The notes: generated by a model not told the origin, from the letters alone. 64,000 nucleotides of DNA from Linyphia triangularis (GCA_963978545.1 OZ021725.1:6797176-6861175), one strand, 5' to 3'. Positions 34,129 to 45,531 are shown, counted from the stretch's first letter. A program made the numbers and translations.

Positions 34129-34425
34129 ATGCATATAAAGGATTTTTTAAAAAAAACTTTTTTTATGGCTTATATTATTTGACCATATCCGTCAGAATTA
34201 CATGCCATTCTTGAAATAGAGTTGAGGCTAGTTCTAGCACAGATTTGGAACGTACTCCGCAGCTGAAGCTCTAGATCATTCTACAAGCGCTTAATAGGAC
34301 TAAGGTCAGTTATCGGAGGGGACTTGTTAAATTCCTGAACATAGATACTATTTAAAACAATGCTGTATATGACACTGACATAAAGTGATTATTTTATATC
34401 TCTCTACAATAGATAAATCCGGGTT

Positions 34426-34457
<32 letters not shown>

Positions 34458-34488
34458 CCTATATATATATATAAATATATATATATAA
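34129..34488. other. Spacer between two solo LTRs
   Basis: 360 bp with a poly-T run (34431-34457) and an AT microsatellite. It carries no gag, protease or polymerase signature, arguing that the flanking LTRs are independent solo copies rather than one element. Confidence 0.6.
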
Positions 34489-35206
34489 TATTACGAATTT
34501 TTGTATATTTGTAAATATTTCGTAGTGTTAATTTTGTAAATAGTAAAATTTATGTACATTTCGCATAAGGCAGTGCAATAGTTCGTCGTTAGTTTTCTTC
34601 CCCGCAATGTGTGCCTTAGTGCTTGATAACGAGTTTTACAGAGATAACGCTATGAAGCGAGTTTTACAAGGAGCAGGGCATTTAACATTATGGTAATGGA
34701 AATCTCGCCAAATTGGCGATATAGAGCCAAGTTGGCGATGGTTTTGGCGACTAATTTTTGTCGCTAAATTTGGCGACATTTTCGGTCCCCATGTACATGT
34801 ATAGGACTTTTCGACTACTATCTGGAAAGTTCTCCAAATGTCTATCTCTAGAAGATTCACGTATGTTCGCCTCCCCTATAAAAGCTCAAGAAAGCGGGTG
34901 ACGGAGTTTGTTGTTACCTGAGTCCATTAGTTGACTGGAATTACTGAGTTGAGATACCGAGTCTCAGTGAGCGTTCAGAGAGTTCCGAAAGCGAACTGTA
35001 TTGCATTGTCTTTTGCGGTGATTTAGCAGTTGTGTGTCAAGTTTAACTGCTGTTTTGTGCTCTATTGTTGTGAAAAGAGCTGTATTGAGTCTACTAGAAC
35101 GAGAAGTTCTGAAGTTGTAAGGAGTTATATTGTGAAGAGTTATATTGGAATAAATTTCTGCAAGTGTTGATCTGCCTTGGCTTCAAATCTTTCGAACCCA
35201 TCCACG

Positions 35207-35211
<5 letters not shown>
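34489..35211 (+). mobile_element. Solo LTR, family L, copy 2
   Basis: 723 bp, from TATTACGAATTTTTG to CCACGCAACA, with flanking ATAA/ATAT. A clear TATA box CTATAAAAGC at about 34876. Contains an extra block GTTTTGGCGACTAATTTTTG relative to copy 1, shared with copy 3, so copy 1 is a deletion variant. Confidence 0.85.
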
Positions 35212-35237
<26 letters not shown>

Positions 35238-35461
35238 TAGTTTCCAATAATATTTATTATATGATGACATTAATTATATGATAAGTGAATCCTCCTTCCT
35301 CAAATGATCTCTTGTAGCGTCACTGGAGTTATTTGACATGAAGCCTCACTCATGGAAAATGCACAAAGGTATCATAACAGCTGGGCGGAAAAGCAAGTCA
35401 ATCTCCTTCTGAATGAAGAAGGCTTTATGTTACTCACCAAACATCTTACACTCAGACTTAC

Positions 35462-35605
35462 CATCACACTTGTTCCTTTGTGGATTCCACTTGTAGCCAT
35501 AAGGACATGATACTTTGGGGACGCATCTGAAACTGCCGATGGCATTCACACAGTTCTGTGTGCTCGGGTCACATGTGTGGCTGCCGTCTTGGCACTCATT
35601 CACAT
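35462..35605 (-). CDS. EGF exon 7 (cbEGF) with a possible second donor
   Basis: 48-residue calcium-binding EGF module, phase 1-1, with acceptor tatccag and donor GTAAGT at 35461. It opens D-V-N-E-C, has six cysteines, the calcium-site N in CVNAIGSFRC and loop VPKVS before CPYGYKWN. The frame stays open past this donor for KSECKMFG to a second, equally good GTGAGT at 35437, also phase 1, so a 24-nt longer form adding 8 residues and a seventh cysteine is possible. Confidence 0.9.
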
Positions 35606-35680
35606 CTGGATAAAAAAAGATGTTGCATAAGTTCATTATATGAATAGTACAGGAGATATAGGCAAAAAATAGGCTATAGG

Positions 35681-36241
35681 CAGGGGTGTAGTGGAGCGGG
35701 AACGCGTGGGAACGGCGATCCTTTACCTTTTTTGAAGGAGGAACGGCGTTCCCTCACCGGAATTTCTTTTTCTCTTCTGTACGAGACACTTAACGGAAAG
35801 CCAACTAAGAAAATTAAAAAGTTCTTTTCTGAGAACTATGCCTTCGTTTTCGATCCACAACTTCAGAGCTGAGCCATCGATATAGATGAGTTGGGCAGGC
35901 AAGTTCAAGTATTTGCATAACACTTGAAAGAGGCGCGGCAACACTCACCTGGCCATTCCATGAACAATCCGATTGATGAATTAGACTCCCCTCCCCTCTC
36001 CCAGTCTTTCAATGTTTTAATGCTACTTCATTAGAAATGAACTGACGTATGTATTTTTCGGGTGCATGTAGTTTGTTTTGAAATTACTAAAGTAGTATTA
36101 ATAAAGTTATTTATTCTTAGTTGTCATTTTTATTTCCCCCACCCCCTTCTTCCCATCTTCACAGAAAAGAAAGAAGAAAAAAACGTTTGTAACGACGCGA
36201 CATAGCGTTCCCACGCCTTTTTATTTTACACTACACCTCTG
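35681..36241. mobile_element. hAT-type MITE, perfect 8-bp TSD
   Basis: Ends CAGGGGTGTAGTG and CACTACACCTCTG with flanking perfect duplications GCTATAGG (35673-35680, 36242-36249). A second inverted block GAACGCGTGGGAACG / CGTTCCCACGC lies inside the ends. 561 bp, no coding capacity. Confidence 0.92.
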
Positions 36242-36248
36242 GCTATAG

Positions 36249-36542
36249 GTGGAACTAATTCCTACAGAAGCGGCGATTGAATTTTGTAGCTCGTGGAGGA
36301 TATCTTTTTGTAAAAAAGTAAGAGACCAACTACTGTCCATAACATGTGAAATGAGCCCTGCACCAGAGTTATTGTTGAACAAGATCCGTTGCACATGGAA
36401 AATGGATACAAATGAGCCGTGTGGTAGTGGTATATGTACTCGTCGACGTTATGGCGTGGAATGTAAGAAAATAGGTTGTAACTGTTCTGGTAGAGATTGC
36501 ACAAATAGTGCACTGAAAGAAAGTATTTCAGAAGAATACTAA
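36249..36542 (+). CDS. Cysteine-rich ORF, tesmin/TSO1 CXC-like, degenerate
   Basis: 97 codons. The first ~20 codons lie in the left inverted arm and so may not be original coding sequence. The C-terminal half has the spacing C-x(n)-C-G-S-G-I-C-T-R-R-R-Y-G-V-E-C-x3-C-x-C-S-G-R-D-C-T-N-S, typical of CXC-type zinc-binding tails found in some arthropod transposon-associated proteins (from memory of the family pattern; W stands where a second C is usual). Probably the decayed 3' end of a transposon protein; it ends TAA at 36540-36542. Confidence 0.45.
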   Translation: MELIPTEAAIEFCSSWRISFCKKVRDQLLSITCEMSPAPELLLNKIRCTWKMDTNEPCGSGICTRRRYGVECKKIGCNCSGRDCTNSALKESISEEY

Positions 36543-37053
36543 TAGATATAGCTTTTCTCTTTATGTAAGATGAAAGATATAGATGAAATACATGATGCGT
36601 TCATATTATGAAACTATTTTATTATTTATTAATAAAAATAATTTTTAACACTGCATAAGCTTTTAGTTTTTTGGTCACTATTTTGCTAGTTATTTTTACA
36701 TTTTAAAACCAAAATAATAAACTTTTTCACCATAAAATTTTCTGTAATTTGATACCACACATGACTTTTTATGATTTTTTTCAAAAAAATCCAAGATGGC
36801 GGCCAAAAAACGCATTTTGCATGCTCAGATTTTTCTAGACTTTTAGTACTATGTCAAAAAGATATCCTCCACGAGCTAAAAAATTCAATCGCCGCTTCTG
36901 TGGGAATTAGTTCCACCCAAAAACCTATATCTCCGGTACTAGAAATAATCATTCAGTTTGATAAAATTCTCAATTTTACACATTTTTTTACAAGAATATA
37001 TGATGTACTTCAGGTAGTCCTCTTATATTGACCACGAGCAATCCAATGGAAAT

Positions 37054-37619
37054 ATTTTTACTTTCAATTACCCATGTGTATACCGTAGGGTAAATGAAAG
37101 TATAGGATTCGGTCACAAAAAAAAAAATTTCGATATTTTTTGCGTTTCTCCACGATTTAGAATATCCTGATTTAAAAAAAAAAGTCATCTAGAAAAAATG
37201 TGTGTGTGTGTGGTCAGCATAACTCCCGAACAAATTGACCTACGATGTTCAAATTTGGTGCGGAGGTTGGTGAGGGCACAGGTATCTACCATTAAGGTTT
37301 TCGTCAAAATAGCGCATGCGCATAAGTTTGAAAAAATCATGTTTTTCAGTAATTGCTAAAAAACGGCTCTAAAAATTTTGTCTAAAATCACTCTTGCAAT
37401 GCCTCTTAAGGTGTTATGAACATCCCCACCTCTGAAATTCCAGAAAAAATGCTTTAATGGTGTAAAAAGTTGAAAAACGAATGCCTTCAACACAGAGTTC
37501 TCTTTCATTGAGCATACTTCATCAACGATCGTTTTTTGTGTTCTGCTGAGTTTCACTTATAAGTAGTTAAAATATAAAAATAATCAATTTGTACGTCGCC
37601 AAAATCATCTATTTGTCGA

Positions 37620-37652
<33 letters not shown>

Positions 37653-37811
37653 TTTTTTTTTAAAGACCCTTACAAGAATTATTGTAAAAAAAATAGCAAA
37701 ACAGGCCATTTTTTCTAAATGAATGATGAAAATATAAAAACGGTAAATGACACAAATTGGCATCAGTATTATAGCGCAATTGAAAGTTGCCCAATGTTCC
37801 ACACCACTAGT
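37054..37811 (+). repeat. Dispersed repeat U, copy 1 (Helitron-like CTAG end)
   Basis: About 760 bp matching 62583-63342 in the same orientation. It starts with a small dyad CTTTCAATTACCC / GGGTAAATGAAAG, then TGTGTGTG, ACTCCCGAACAAATTGACC and CGATGTTCAAATTTGGTG, a style common in Helitron 5' regions, and ends TTCCACACCACTAG followed by T. An (ATT)n run sits at 37619-37651. A 3' hairpin was not seen, so the Helitron assignment is tentative. Confidence 0.55.
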
Positions 37812-37819
37812 TATTGAAA

Positions 37820-38270
37820 TAATCAGTTACTATGTCACGAAGAGAAAGGATTACATAAAGCATACAAGCATACTGAAAAAACACATAGTTGTATAAGAGC
37901 ATTCGTGGACAAATACAGAACTACTAATGAGAGAAACAAGTAAACGGTTAGTGAAGAAGAAGTGACAGCAAAAGTAAAGGGCTTGAACATAATATGTAAA
38001 TATATTAATAGAGAAAAACTAGCGTCATTTATTCCTCCACAAATGAATATCTGCAAGAAGAAAGGAATGTTAATAATGAAGCGAAAATTAGTGCAAATTT
38101 ATATTTGAAATAGATTACTAGCGCAAAAGAATGCAGAAGTTTTATTTGATAATGAATGCTAGGAGTTAGTTTTGCTTTTTACTAAATATACGGTACTTTT
38201 TAAACCTCTGTTACCTTAAGATTCATACATACGACTGAAACTGAAATATTCGTTGCAAAGAAGTCGTTGG
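37820..38270. other. Intron stretch, nothing recognised
   Basis: AT-rich sequence without visible repeats or exon-like frames between repeat U and MITE T. Confidence 0.4.
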
Positions 38271-38276
38271 CATAAT

Positions 38277-38828
38277 GGACAATTTTCGCATTTTTTAAAA
38301 ACAAGTGAAATTAGTTTATATTTATGAAGAATTTCTTTCTGATTCCAAATATTTAAACAAAAGTTCTTTTGAAAAAATTAGTTATTTAAATATTAAGGGG
38401 AAAAAATGCCCCAAAACCGAGCCAAAACCAGTCCGATCAAAACACTCAACAAAATCTGTGACGTCAAAGCTTCCTTCCGTTTCTATGGTTATCGTGAGGT
38501 TTCTGCCAAATAGTTGGTGTATGTTTGGCATCGGTGTTTAGTAGACAATTGAAATATCCCATACCGGTTGGCGTGATTTGCGAGAAACTTGCGAAACTGG
38601 TTGCCGCTACTGTGCTTCAAGCCAAGTTGTTTGAGATGTAGTGACGTCACTTTCAAATGGAGCCGAATGAATCGTTTTCTCGCCAACGTCTAGCAGGAGA
38701 ACTTTGATTTGCAAATTAGAAAAAAGGAAAAGCGTATTGAGCAGAAGTTTTTGTGTTTATGGCCTTTTCGAAACATTTAGAATTGAATAAAAAATTAAAA
38801 AGAAAATGCTGGAATTGTCCATTGCAAT
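38277..38828 (-). mobile_element. MITE family T, copy 2
   Basis: Ends ATAATGGACAATTTTCGC and AATTGTCCATTGCAAT pair over about 16 bp. It is the inverse-orientation copy of 28087-28696, including the TTTCGAAACATTTAGAATTG, GATTTGCGAGAAACTTG and GGTTATCGTGAGGTTTCTGC blocks. Confidence 0.8.
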
Positions 38829-38892
38829 ATTTTAGTAAATTATCTTAACATTCCAAGAATTGACTTAATTTATCTATTAGCTCTGTATTATT

Positions 38893-39221
38893 CATAGACT
38901 TATTATTATCAATAGACTGCGCGTTCCCACTTCAATCATTCAACGAGAATGAAACCAAAATGAATCACAAAATTCGTCTATCAGTCACGTGGTTTTTAAT
39001 TTAGCTACGTCGTAAAATTAATCCTTTATCTAATAATCTTATTATCCTTTATCGCCTGAGTGAGGAGAAACCCGCCAAATCTGCAACCCTGCTCCCAAAA
39101 AGCCGCCAAATCCGCAACCCCTGCTACCAAAAAGTTCCTACTCATGTGATTCGTTTTGGTTTCATTCTTGTTGTATAATTGAAGTGGGAACGTGCAGTCT
39201 ATTGATAATAATAAGTCTATG
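38893..39221. mobile_element. hAT-type MITE family S, copy 1, perfect 8-bp TSD
   Basis: 329 bp with inverted ends CATAGACTTATTATTATC / GATAATAATAAGTCTATG and a perfect GTATTATT duplication (38885-38892, 39222-39229). Pairing continues through GCGTTCCCACTTCAAT and AATGAAACCAAAA. It serves as the empty reference for copy 2 at 44673. Confidence 0.93.
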
Positions 39222-39278
39222 GTATTATTATTCTATTTTAACACTGTATTAGTGTTATGAAACAGTGTAATACATCAT

Positions 39279-39940
39279 GTTGTTGTTTCTAATCTCCCTT
39301 TTGTCTGACTTCGTCAGACAATATCAGTGAAGCCATTGACATTAATGAAGTCTGACACTAGTTGTGGACAGTTATAAATGTCCTCCCAGTCCAGTCCAAG
39401 GCAGTCCAAAATGTGCTGAGGTGATGCCTGTTCTTTTTGGCATTTAGGGCAAAGAGGAAAATTTTTGCTTTCCCCATAATAGGCGAGGCCTTTAAGGTGA
39501 CCACTAGCAAGTCGGGACAGACGGGTATTGGTATCACAAGGAAGAGATAGGGAGTGTCCTGGCTTTTTGGCTTTATACCATTCGTGAGACGGAGGTATAT
39601 GCCGCTTTATTTTGAGCTATTTTCTTTGAGTATAACTCTTGATATGTGAGTTCTTGAGTAGAGAGGACAGGGTGTTCTCCTTAGCAAGAGTGTCAGCCAA
39701 TTCATTTCCGTGGATGTCTACATGTGACGGGATCCACTGAAAGTGCACTTTGTGCAGTCGGGATATGCTCTTGACTTTGCGTATTATGGATAGACTGGTT
39801 TTGTCTCCCACGAGGGCCCAGTTTTTAAGGTGTTGAATGGAACTTCGGCTATCGGATAGAATCCATAAGTCTCCGTAGTTGACCTCGCCAAAGATATTCT
39901 CTAAACCCAGTCATAAAAAGAGTAACAATTTCTGTCATAG
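39279..39940 (-). mobile_element. LINE 3' fragment with RNase H domain, copy 1
   Basis: Minus-strand 5'-truncated non-LTR retrotransposon. It translates in part to an RNase H domain: ILSDSRSSIQ (catalytic D), then WIPSHVDIHGNELADTLAKE (second catalytic D and the conserved GNELAD motif), then a C-x2-C-K-x4-P-x-H-I-L-x-C zinc-knuckle-like tail, and ends in a (CAA)n tail. The candidate target duplication is ATCATGTTGT (39274-39283 and 39941-39950). Frameshifts break the reading frame. RNase H plus a CAA tail suggests an I/Jockey-like clade. Confidence 0.82.
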
Positions 39941-39949
39941 ATCATGTTG

Positions 39950-40550
39950 TAAGCGATACAACTTGCCGCAAGGAAGAAGATATGCAGCAAGGATTATGTT
40001 AAATTTTACCATATGTCCTGTTGAGGATTTTATCTAAATATTTTAAGTATTTAAACCACTGTGTGGTAGTTTTATTGTTGCTCTCTGATTTTCTTGTAAT
40101 TGTAGCAGTTGATGTTTATTAAAGTGAGAAAATTATGCGATCCTTTATTTATTTTTACGGAATCATTCGAAAGAAATTATAATCGTCTAGCTAGACCCTT
40201 TTTGCTACAGAGCATTGCCTCTAAGATAAATTCATGTAATGAGGAAACAATTTTTTTTTTCTCACGGCTGGTTGATAACCTTAATTAAGCTGACTTGTAT
40301 TTCTGACTTGTATGATTAGAATGCAACACATTCTTCAGTTTCATTCATAAATTGTTTTACAGATTTTTAATTTTTATTCATTTTTCAAATTAAAGAAATA
40401 ACCCACGCACTTGAATTAAAATATAATTATAACTTCGTTAATAAATTAATTTTAAATCAATCGATGCATTAATATATAACTCACGAATATTGTATTCTTA
40501 CCATTAACATATTTTTATTAACATATTTCACTTACAATAAGAAAATTAAT
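39950..40550. other. Intron stretch, nothing recognised
   Basis: AT-rich intron between the LINE fragment and the solo LTR. Confidence 0.4.
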
Positions 40551-40565
40551 AAATATTATGAAAAA

Positions 40566-41030
40566 TGTTATGAATTTTTCCACTGAGGCAATGATGGCAC
40601 AGTTTTCACGGTTTAAAAATATTTATTCTCTCTTCAGAAAACTCACAAAATTTATTCACAGGCAACAGTTTAATTACTCTCAAGCTTCAACACAAGCTTC
40701 AACGAAAATAACTTCGAATTCAGCGATTATACAAGCTCACTCCAATAGGTAAACAAAGCGATCAGCTTTCAACGAAGTCCGAAGTCCATCTGAAAACTTT
40801 CCCGTTCTCCAGTCTTTTATATACAAGCGCGTGAGACATTCTCGAAATTTCCAGCCAATTCATAGAAAAGAAATATCTCGAAACTTCTCGATTACTTTAG
40901 GTGTTGCCACCTTTTTCTAACTTGTATAATCGCTATTAATTACTAAATAAAATTGGATAAAAATAAATTACAATAGAATTTTGAAATAATACGTCACTAT
41001 TTACAATATATACAGACAATTTGTGCAACA
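40566..41030 (-). mobile_element. Solo LTR, family M, copy 2
   Basis: 465 bp, minus-strand equivalent of 4185-4649, with the ends TGTTATGAATTTTTC and TTTGTGCAACA on the plus strand. TATA, both HSE-like arrays (plus-strand TTCTCGAAATTTC at 40839-40851 and GAAATATCTCGAAACTTCTC at 40870) and the poly(A) signal are conserved. No matching 4-bp flanks were found, so it may have arisen through recombination between different insertions. Confidence 0.85.
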
Positions 41031-41164
41031 GTATTATTAAAATCATTTGAAATTTGCATTTATTCAGACATTTACAGTTACCTTTTAAATATGTAACCCT
41101 CTTCAACTCAGAATTATACATATTTGAAATTTCAACACAACGAACCATTCCCCCACTTTTTCTT

Positions 41165-41692
41165 TCTTAATTAATTAATTCTAAATGTTTCGAAAAAGCC
41201 ATATACACAAAAATTTCTGCTGACTGCGCTTTTTTTTTTTTTTTTTTTTTTTAAATTTGCAACCTAAAATCGCTAGTTAAATTTTGGCTGGAAAACGACA
41301 CAGTTGGCCCGTATCAAATGGAACGTCACTATACATCTGAAACCAGTTTGGCAAATTTCTCGCAAATCGTGCCAACCAGTATGAGATATGGCAATTCTCT
41401 TCCAAACACCGATGCCAAACACACACCAACAATTTGAAAAGAAAAAGAAAAAAAACTCACTATAAACATAGAAACAAAAGGATCTCGTGACGTCACAGCT
41501 ACAGAGGATCGTTTTAATCGGACTGCGATCGGGCGGGGTTTCAGGGCATTTTCTTTTCTTAATATTTAAATAACTATTTTTTTTTTTAAAGAACTTTTGT
41601 TTGAATATTTGGAATCAGAAAGAAATTCTTTACAAATATAAACGAATTCCACTCGTTTTTAAAAAATTCGGAAATAGTCCATTTCCAAAATT
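41165..41692 (+). mobile_element. MITE family T, copy 3
   Basis: Carries TTCTAAATGTTTCGAAAA, CAAATTTCTCGCAAATCGTG, CGTGACGTCACAG and GGAAATAGTCCATTTCC at its right end. The left end is obscured by a TTAATTAATTAA run and a poly-T (41231-41252). Confidence 0.7.
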
Positions 41693-41699
41693 TCGATCT

Positions 41700-42185
41700 T
41701 TAACCTTATTTCTTTTTCTGATATTTGTATTCTTTCTTTAAATTTCTAGCAAATAAGCTTGATTAGACTTCTGCACAAGTCACAAAAACCTCAATAATGT
41801 GGCTACCTGGATTTTAACATTTTTAACTTAATAATATTCACCGATGAAGGTGATGTTTTAGATGTCTCATCGCTACATACTGGGTAGAGATCCGAAAATG
41901 ATTAATCATCAATCCATCAACGTATCGTTTCCTCTTGCGATATGTTTCCAGAAAGAAAATTCATCAGATAATCTAATCGTAATGATAAGTATTCCGGGAC
42001 GGGCACATTTATTTTGATGTCTTAATTCTAAGAATGAAACTCCTATAAAAAAAGTTATGAAATCGAGCCACTTTTTTTCACGCATTAAAAAAAAAATGTC
42101 AGAAGGACATTAATAAGATAACTAAGAAATATGTCAGTGGAAGAAGTTATTTAATAGAACTTATTCAAAAATATGATTTAATTTA
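41700..42185. other. Intron stretch, nothing recognised
   Basis: AT-rich sequence with no element ends or exon-like frames identified. Confidence 0.4.
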
Positions 42186-42194
42186 GTGTTATAT

Positions 42195-42888
42195 TGTTGC
42201 GGGACGGGTTCGAAAGATTTGAAGCCAAAGCAGATCAAAACTTGCAGAAATTTATTCCAATATAACTCTTCACAGATTATCTTACAACTCTAGAACTTCT
42301 CGTTCTAGTAGACACAATGCAGCTCTTTTCACAACAATAGAGCACAAAACAGCAGTTAAAAACTTGACAACACAACTGCTCAAATCGCTGCACAAGACAA
42401 TGCAGTATAGTTCGCTTTCGGAACTCTCTGAACGCTCACTGAGACTCAGTAATTCCAGTCAACTAATGAACTCAGCTAACAACTAACTCCTTATATAGGG
42501 GAGGTGAAACCTCCTGAAACTTCTAGAGGTAGATATTTGGAGAACTTTCCAGATCGTAGTCGAAAAGTCCTATACATGTAAATGGGGACCGAAAAGATCA
42601 CCAAATGGTCGCCAAATTTGGTGACAAAAATTAGTCGCCAAAACCGTCGCCATCTTGGCTCTATCATTGATACATTGCCAATATCATAATGTTAAATGCC
42701 CTGCTCCATGTAAAACTCGCTTCCTAGCGTTACCTCTGTAAAACCCGTTACCAAGCATCAAGAGACTCATTGCAGGGAAACAAACTAAAGACGAACTATT
42801 GCACTGCCTTATGCGAGATGTACATAAATTTTCCTATTTACAAAATTAACACTACGAAATATTTACAAATATACAAAAATTCGTAACA
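42195..42888 (-). mobile_element. Solo LTR, family L, copy 3 (ATAT TSD)
   Basis: 694 bp. On the minus strand it starts TGTTACGAATTTTTG and ends CCCGCAACA, flanked by ATAT (42191-42194, 42889-42892). TATA box TATATAAGG (minus) and HSE-like GAAGTTTCAGG just upstream. Best preserved ends of the three L copies and the basis for the LTR call (TG...CA plus 4-bp TSD). Confidence 0.88.
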
Positions 42889-43180
42889 ATATTAAAATAA
42901 AATGTGTAGATTTTATTTAATGCAGATGACCACTAATAGAATTTTAATCCTAAAAGAAGAGTATGTTAAATGTGTTAAAAAATTGAGGACTAGAAATAGT
43001 AAGCGACCTAAGTCCAAAAAAATAAAAAATTTCAGTTGAGCAGAAAAATGAAAAACATTCAAATTGATACTTAAGGCTATGACTAAGTATCAGATTGAAT
43101 TAGAACTATTGCTACTGGAGTTCGCACTTTGGGCGTTCTCCAGTCTGTTTAGCTCGAACTTAAGGACATTTTTCCATATA

Positions 43181-43843
43181 GACTGAGAGGCGACTGCAAA
43201 TTTTGGACCCCATCGAACATCATTCTGAATTTTTTTATAGAAATTGGAGAAAAGTGAGTAGATTACGAATCCATTGGTCTGCCGTGGCAAAAATGGCCGA
43301 AACTGGTCAAAAATCGACTTTTAATAAGTTGAACTAAATCCAATAGCCAAATGCGCCATAACTTGCCAAATAATGAGCATTTTTTTTTTTTTTTATTTGG
43401 TAACTCTCACTCTTTAATTTTCAATTAAGAAGGTTGCAGACTATTCAGATATCTGGCGATGGTCTACTTCCATCTATTAAAAGGGAGCCAAGTTGGCAAA
43501 AAATATTACGTCACTTATGACGTAACTGATGTCGCCAATTCGGCTTACTTTTAAAAGATATAAGTTTTCAGAGCCAAAGATCAGAAATCGTTTGCGCTTT
43601 TTCTCAATGAAAATCAAAATGCAGGGTTGCCAGACGAAAATGTTTGTTCTCTTTTTGGCAAGTTATGACATATTTGGCAATCGAATTTTAGTTCAACTCA
43701 TTCCAAGTCGATTTTTGATCAGTTTCGGCCATTTTTGCCACGGCAGACCAGTGGATTCGTAATCTACTAACTTTTCTCCAATTTGTACAAAAAATCCAGA
43801 ATGGTGTTCGATGGGGTCCAAAAATTGCAGTCGCCTCTCGGAC
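43181..43843. mobile_element. Foldback element F, copy 5
   Basis: 663-bp copy with ends GACTGAGAGGCGACTGCAAA and TTGCAGTCGCCTCTCGGAC, TA on each side, and central dyad ACGTCACTTATGACGT. The arms pair nearly throughout. It is not near an exon. Confidence 0.9.
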
Positions 43844-43849
43844 TAATAA

Positions 43850-44664
43850 GAAACTTCAATTTGGACGTCACTTTCTTGATGTTTCGACATTCTCAAAGCT
43901 TGCTCATTCTTTAGTGAATTTGTTACACCTGGCAAAACTTTCACTTTGCAATTTGACGCGGAGGTTCTTGCACGACTTCGACAAAAAATTTGCTGACTGA
44001 AGCCTCGTTTTCGACAGAAAAAGAGTTGACTTCTTTTGCACGACAATGCCTGGCCCCACATAGCGTTGCCTGTGAAGCGATTTTGTGGCCCAGGGTATGA
44101 TCGTGGAAATGACTCCTCCTAAGTACTCTCCGATCTTAACAATTTAACTTTTCTCCGAAGCTTTTTTTTTTTTTTTTTTTTTTGTGTTTAAACTGAAAAA
44201 TTTGCTGAAAGGAACAAGGGTAGAATACGTCAAAGATCACAAGAAAATCTTGACGTCCAGAATTGAAGAGCATTCCGAAAGAGGACTTTAAAAGTATCTT
44301 TTGAATTTTTTTTTACGGCTGAGCAGAAAAGTGCATTACGACAAATGGAGATTATTTCAAAGCATAAAAATGGTTCTGTAATTTACGTAATTTATTCCAG
44401 AGCTATTAGATCAATCATGAAAATAAATGTCCACTCCACGCAGTTAATTATATCATCGAATGTACTAGTCAACTTAAATACATGAATAATTAATTACCTG
44501 TAGTTGATTATATCGTGTACTTAAGTTGGGCTAGCCTTTTCGAAGCAATTTTGTAGGTTCCAGCAGCTCTATACCAAGTACAATAATGGGATTGAAATGC
44601 AAACCTATCTCGCTAACCAATTAAGTAACATATTATAACCTTAACATTTTACTTTGGTGTTATT
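43850..44664. other. Intron stretch, nothing recognised
   Basis: Poly-T run at 44162-44183. No exon or element ends were recognised. Confidence 0.4.
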
Positions 44665-44672
44665 GATTTAAA

Positions 44673-45531
44673 CATAGACTTATTATTATCAATATACTGC
44701 GCGTTCCCACTTCAATTATACAACGAGAATGAAACCAAAATGAATCAGATGAGTAGGGACTTTTTGGCAGATTTGGCGGGTTTCTCCTCACTCAGGCGAT
44801 AAACAAAAACATATTTATGAGTGTACTGTAAAACCTTAACTAAATAGATAATTTAAAAAATAGCATTTACTTGTGAAAGGTTATTGAGCCTCCTTTCTGG
44901 AATTTTTCTTTGCAACCAAATGCGGAACAATATTTCACCATTTTTCTTGTGTTCACGTACTTTCCGTCAGACGCATTTCTGCGTTTTCATTTGGAATGAG
45001 TGGGGTTTTTTTTTTTATCTTCTTCGTTCTCCTTCGTCTATCAGTCACGTGGCTTTTAATTTGGTTACACGAGGTTACTCTAATCATGCGGTCTATACTA
45101 AACTTCAACTTAACTAGACATCACTTAGACGATAGATCTCCACAGTGCTCATAGGTATTTAATCCATTTCGGCGGAGTGAAGACATAATTCTCGCCAAAC
45201 CTTATAGCCTTTTGTTCTCTACAGGGTTGTGGTTTGGCGAACATTATGCTTTCACGCCGCCAAAATGGATTAAATACCTATGAGCACTGTGACGATCTAC
45301 CGTCTAAGTGATGTCTAGTTAAGTTGAAGTTTAGTATAGCAACCAACAATTTAACATACAAGACAACTACGTCGTAAAATTAATCCTTTATCTAATAATC
45401 TTATTATCCTTTATCGCCTGAGTGAGGAGTAACCCGCCAAAAAGTCCCTACTCATGTGATTCATTTTGGTTTCATTCTCGTTGTGCAATTGAAGTGGGAA
45501 CGCGCGGTCTATTGATGATAATAAGTCTATG
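44673..45531. mobile_element. hAT-type MITE family S, copy 2, carrying MITE R
   Basis: Same inverted ends as 38893-39221, flanked by GATTTAAA and GATTTGAA (one mismatch). About 530 bp longer than copy 1: it contains MITE R copy 1 (45093-45339) and additional sequence around it. The right end lies about 97 bp from the donor side of EGF exon 6. Confidence 0.88.
45093..45339. mobile_element. MITE family R, copy 1
   Basis: 247-bp near-palindrome: CTATACTAAACTTCAACTTA at the left pairs with TAAGTTGAAGTTTAGTATAG at the right, continuing through GACATCACTTAGACG and GTGCTCATAGGTATTTAATCC. It is an internally deleted relative of 52005-52557. Confidence 0.88.

Larger units (their letters stand above)
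35646..36942 (+). mobile_element. Inverted-repeat element with CXC-like ORF, interrupted by hAT MITE
   Basis: The outer arms TAGTACAGGAGATATAGG and CCTATATCTCCGGTACTA pair, and after removing the 35681-36241 insert the pairing continues through TGGAACTAATTCC, AGAAGCGGCGATTGAATT and GAGGATATCTTTTTG with 36855-36925. Between the arms lies the cysteine-rich ORF 36249-36542. The element class is unknown. Confidence 0.7.

Noticed and set aside
33466..35211. Full-length LTR retrotransposon formed by LTR L copies 1 and 2
   Set aside because: The 360-bp spacer has no coding or primer-binding features, and each copy has its own weak 4-bp flanks.
36771..37031. 86-codon plus-strand ORF
   Set aside because: Runs through the right inverted arm and AT-rich sequence, with no domain pattern.
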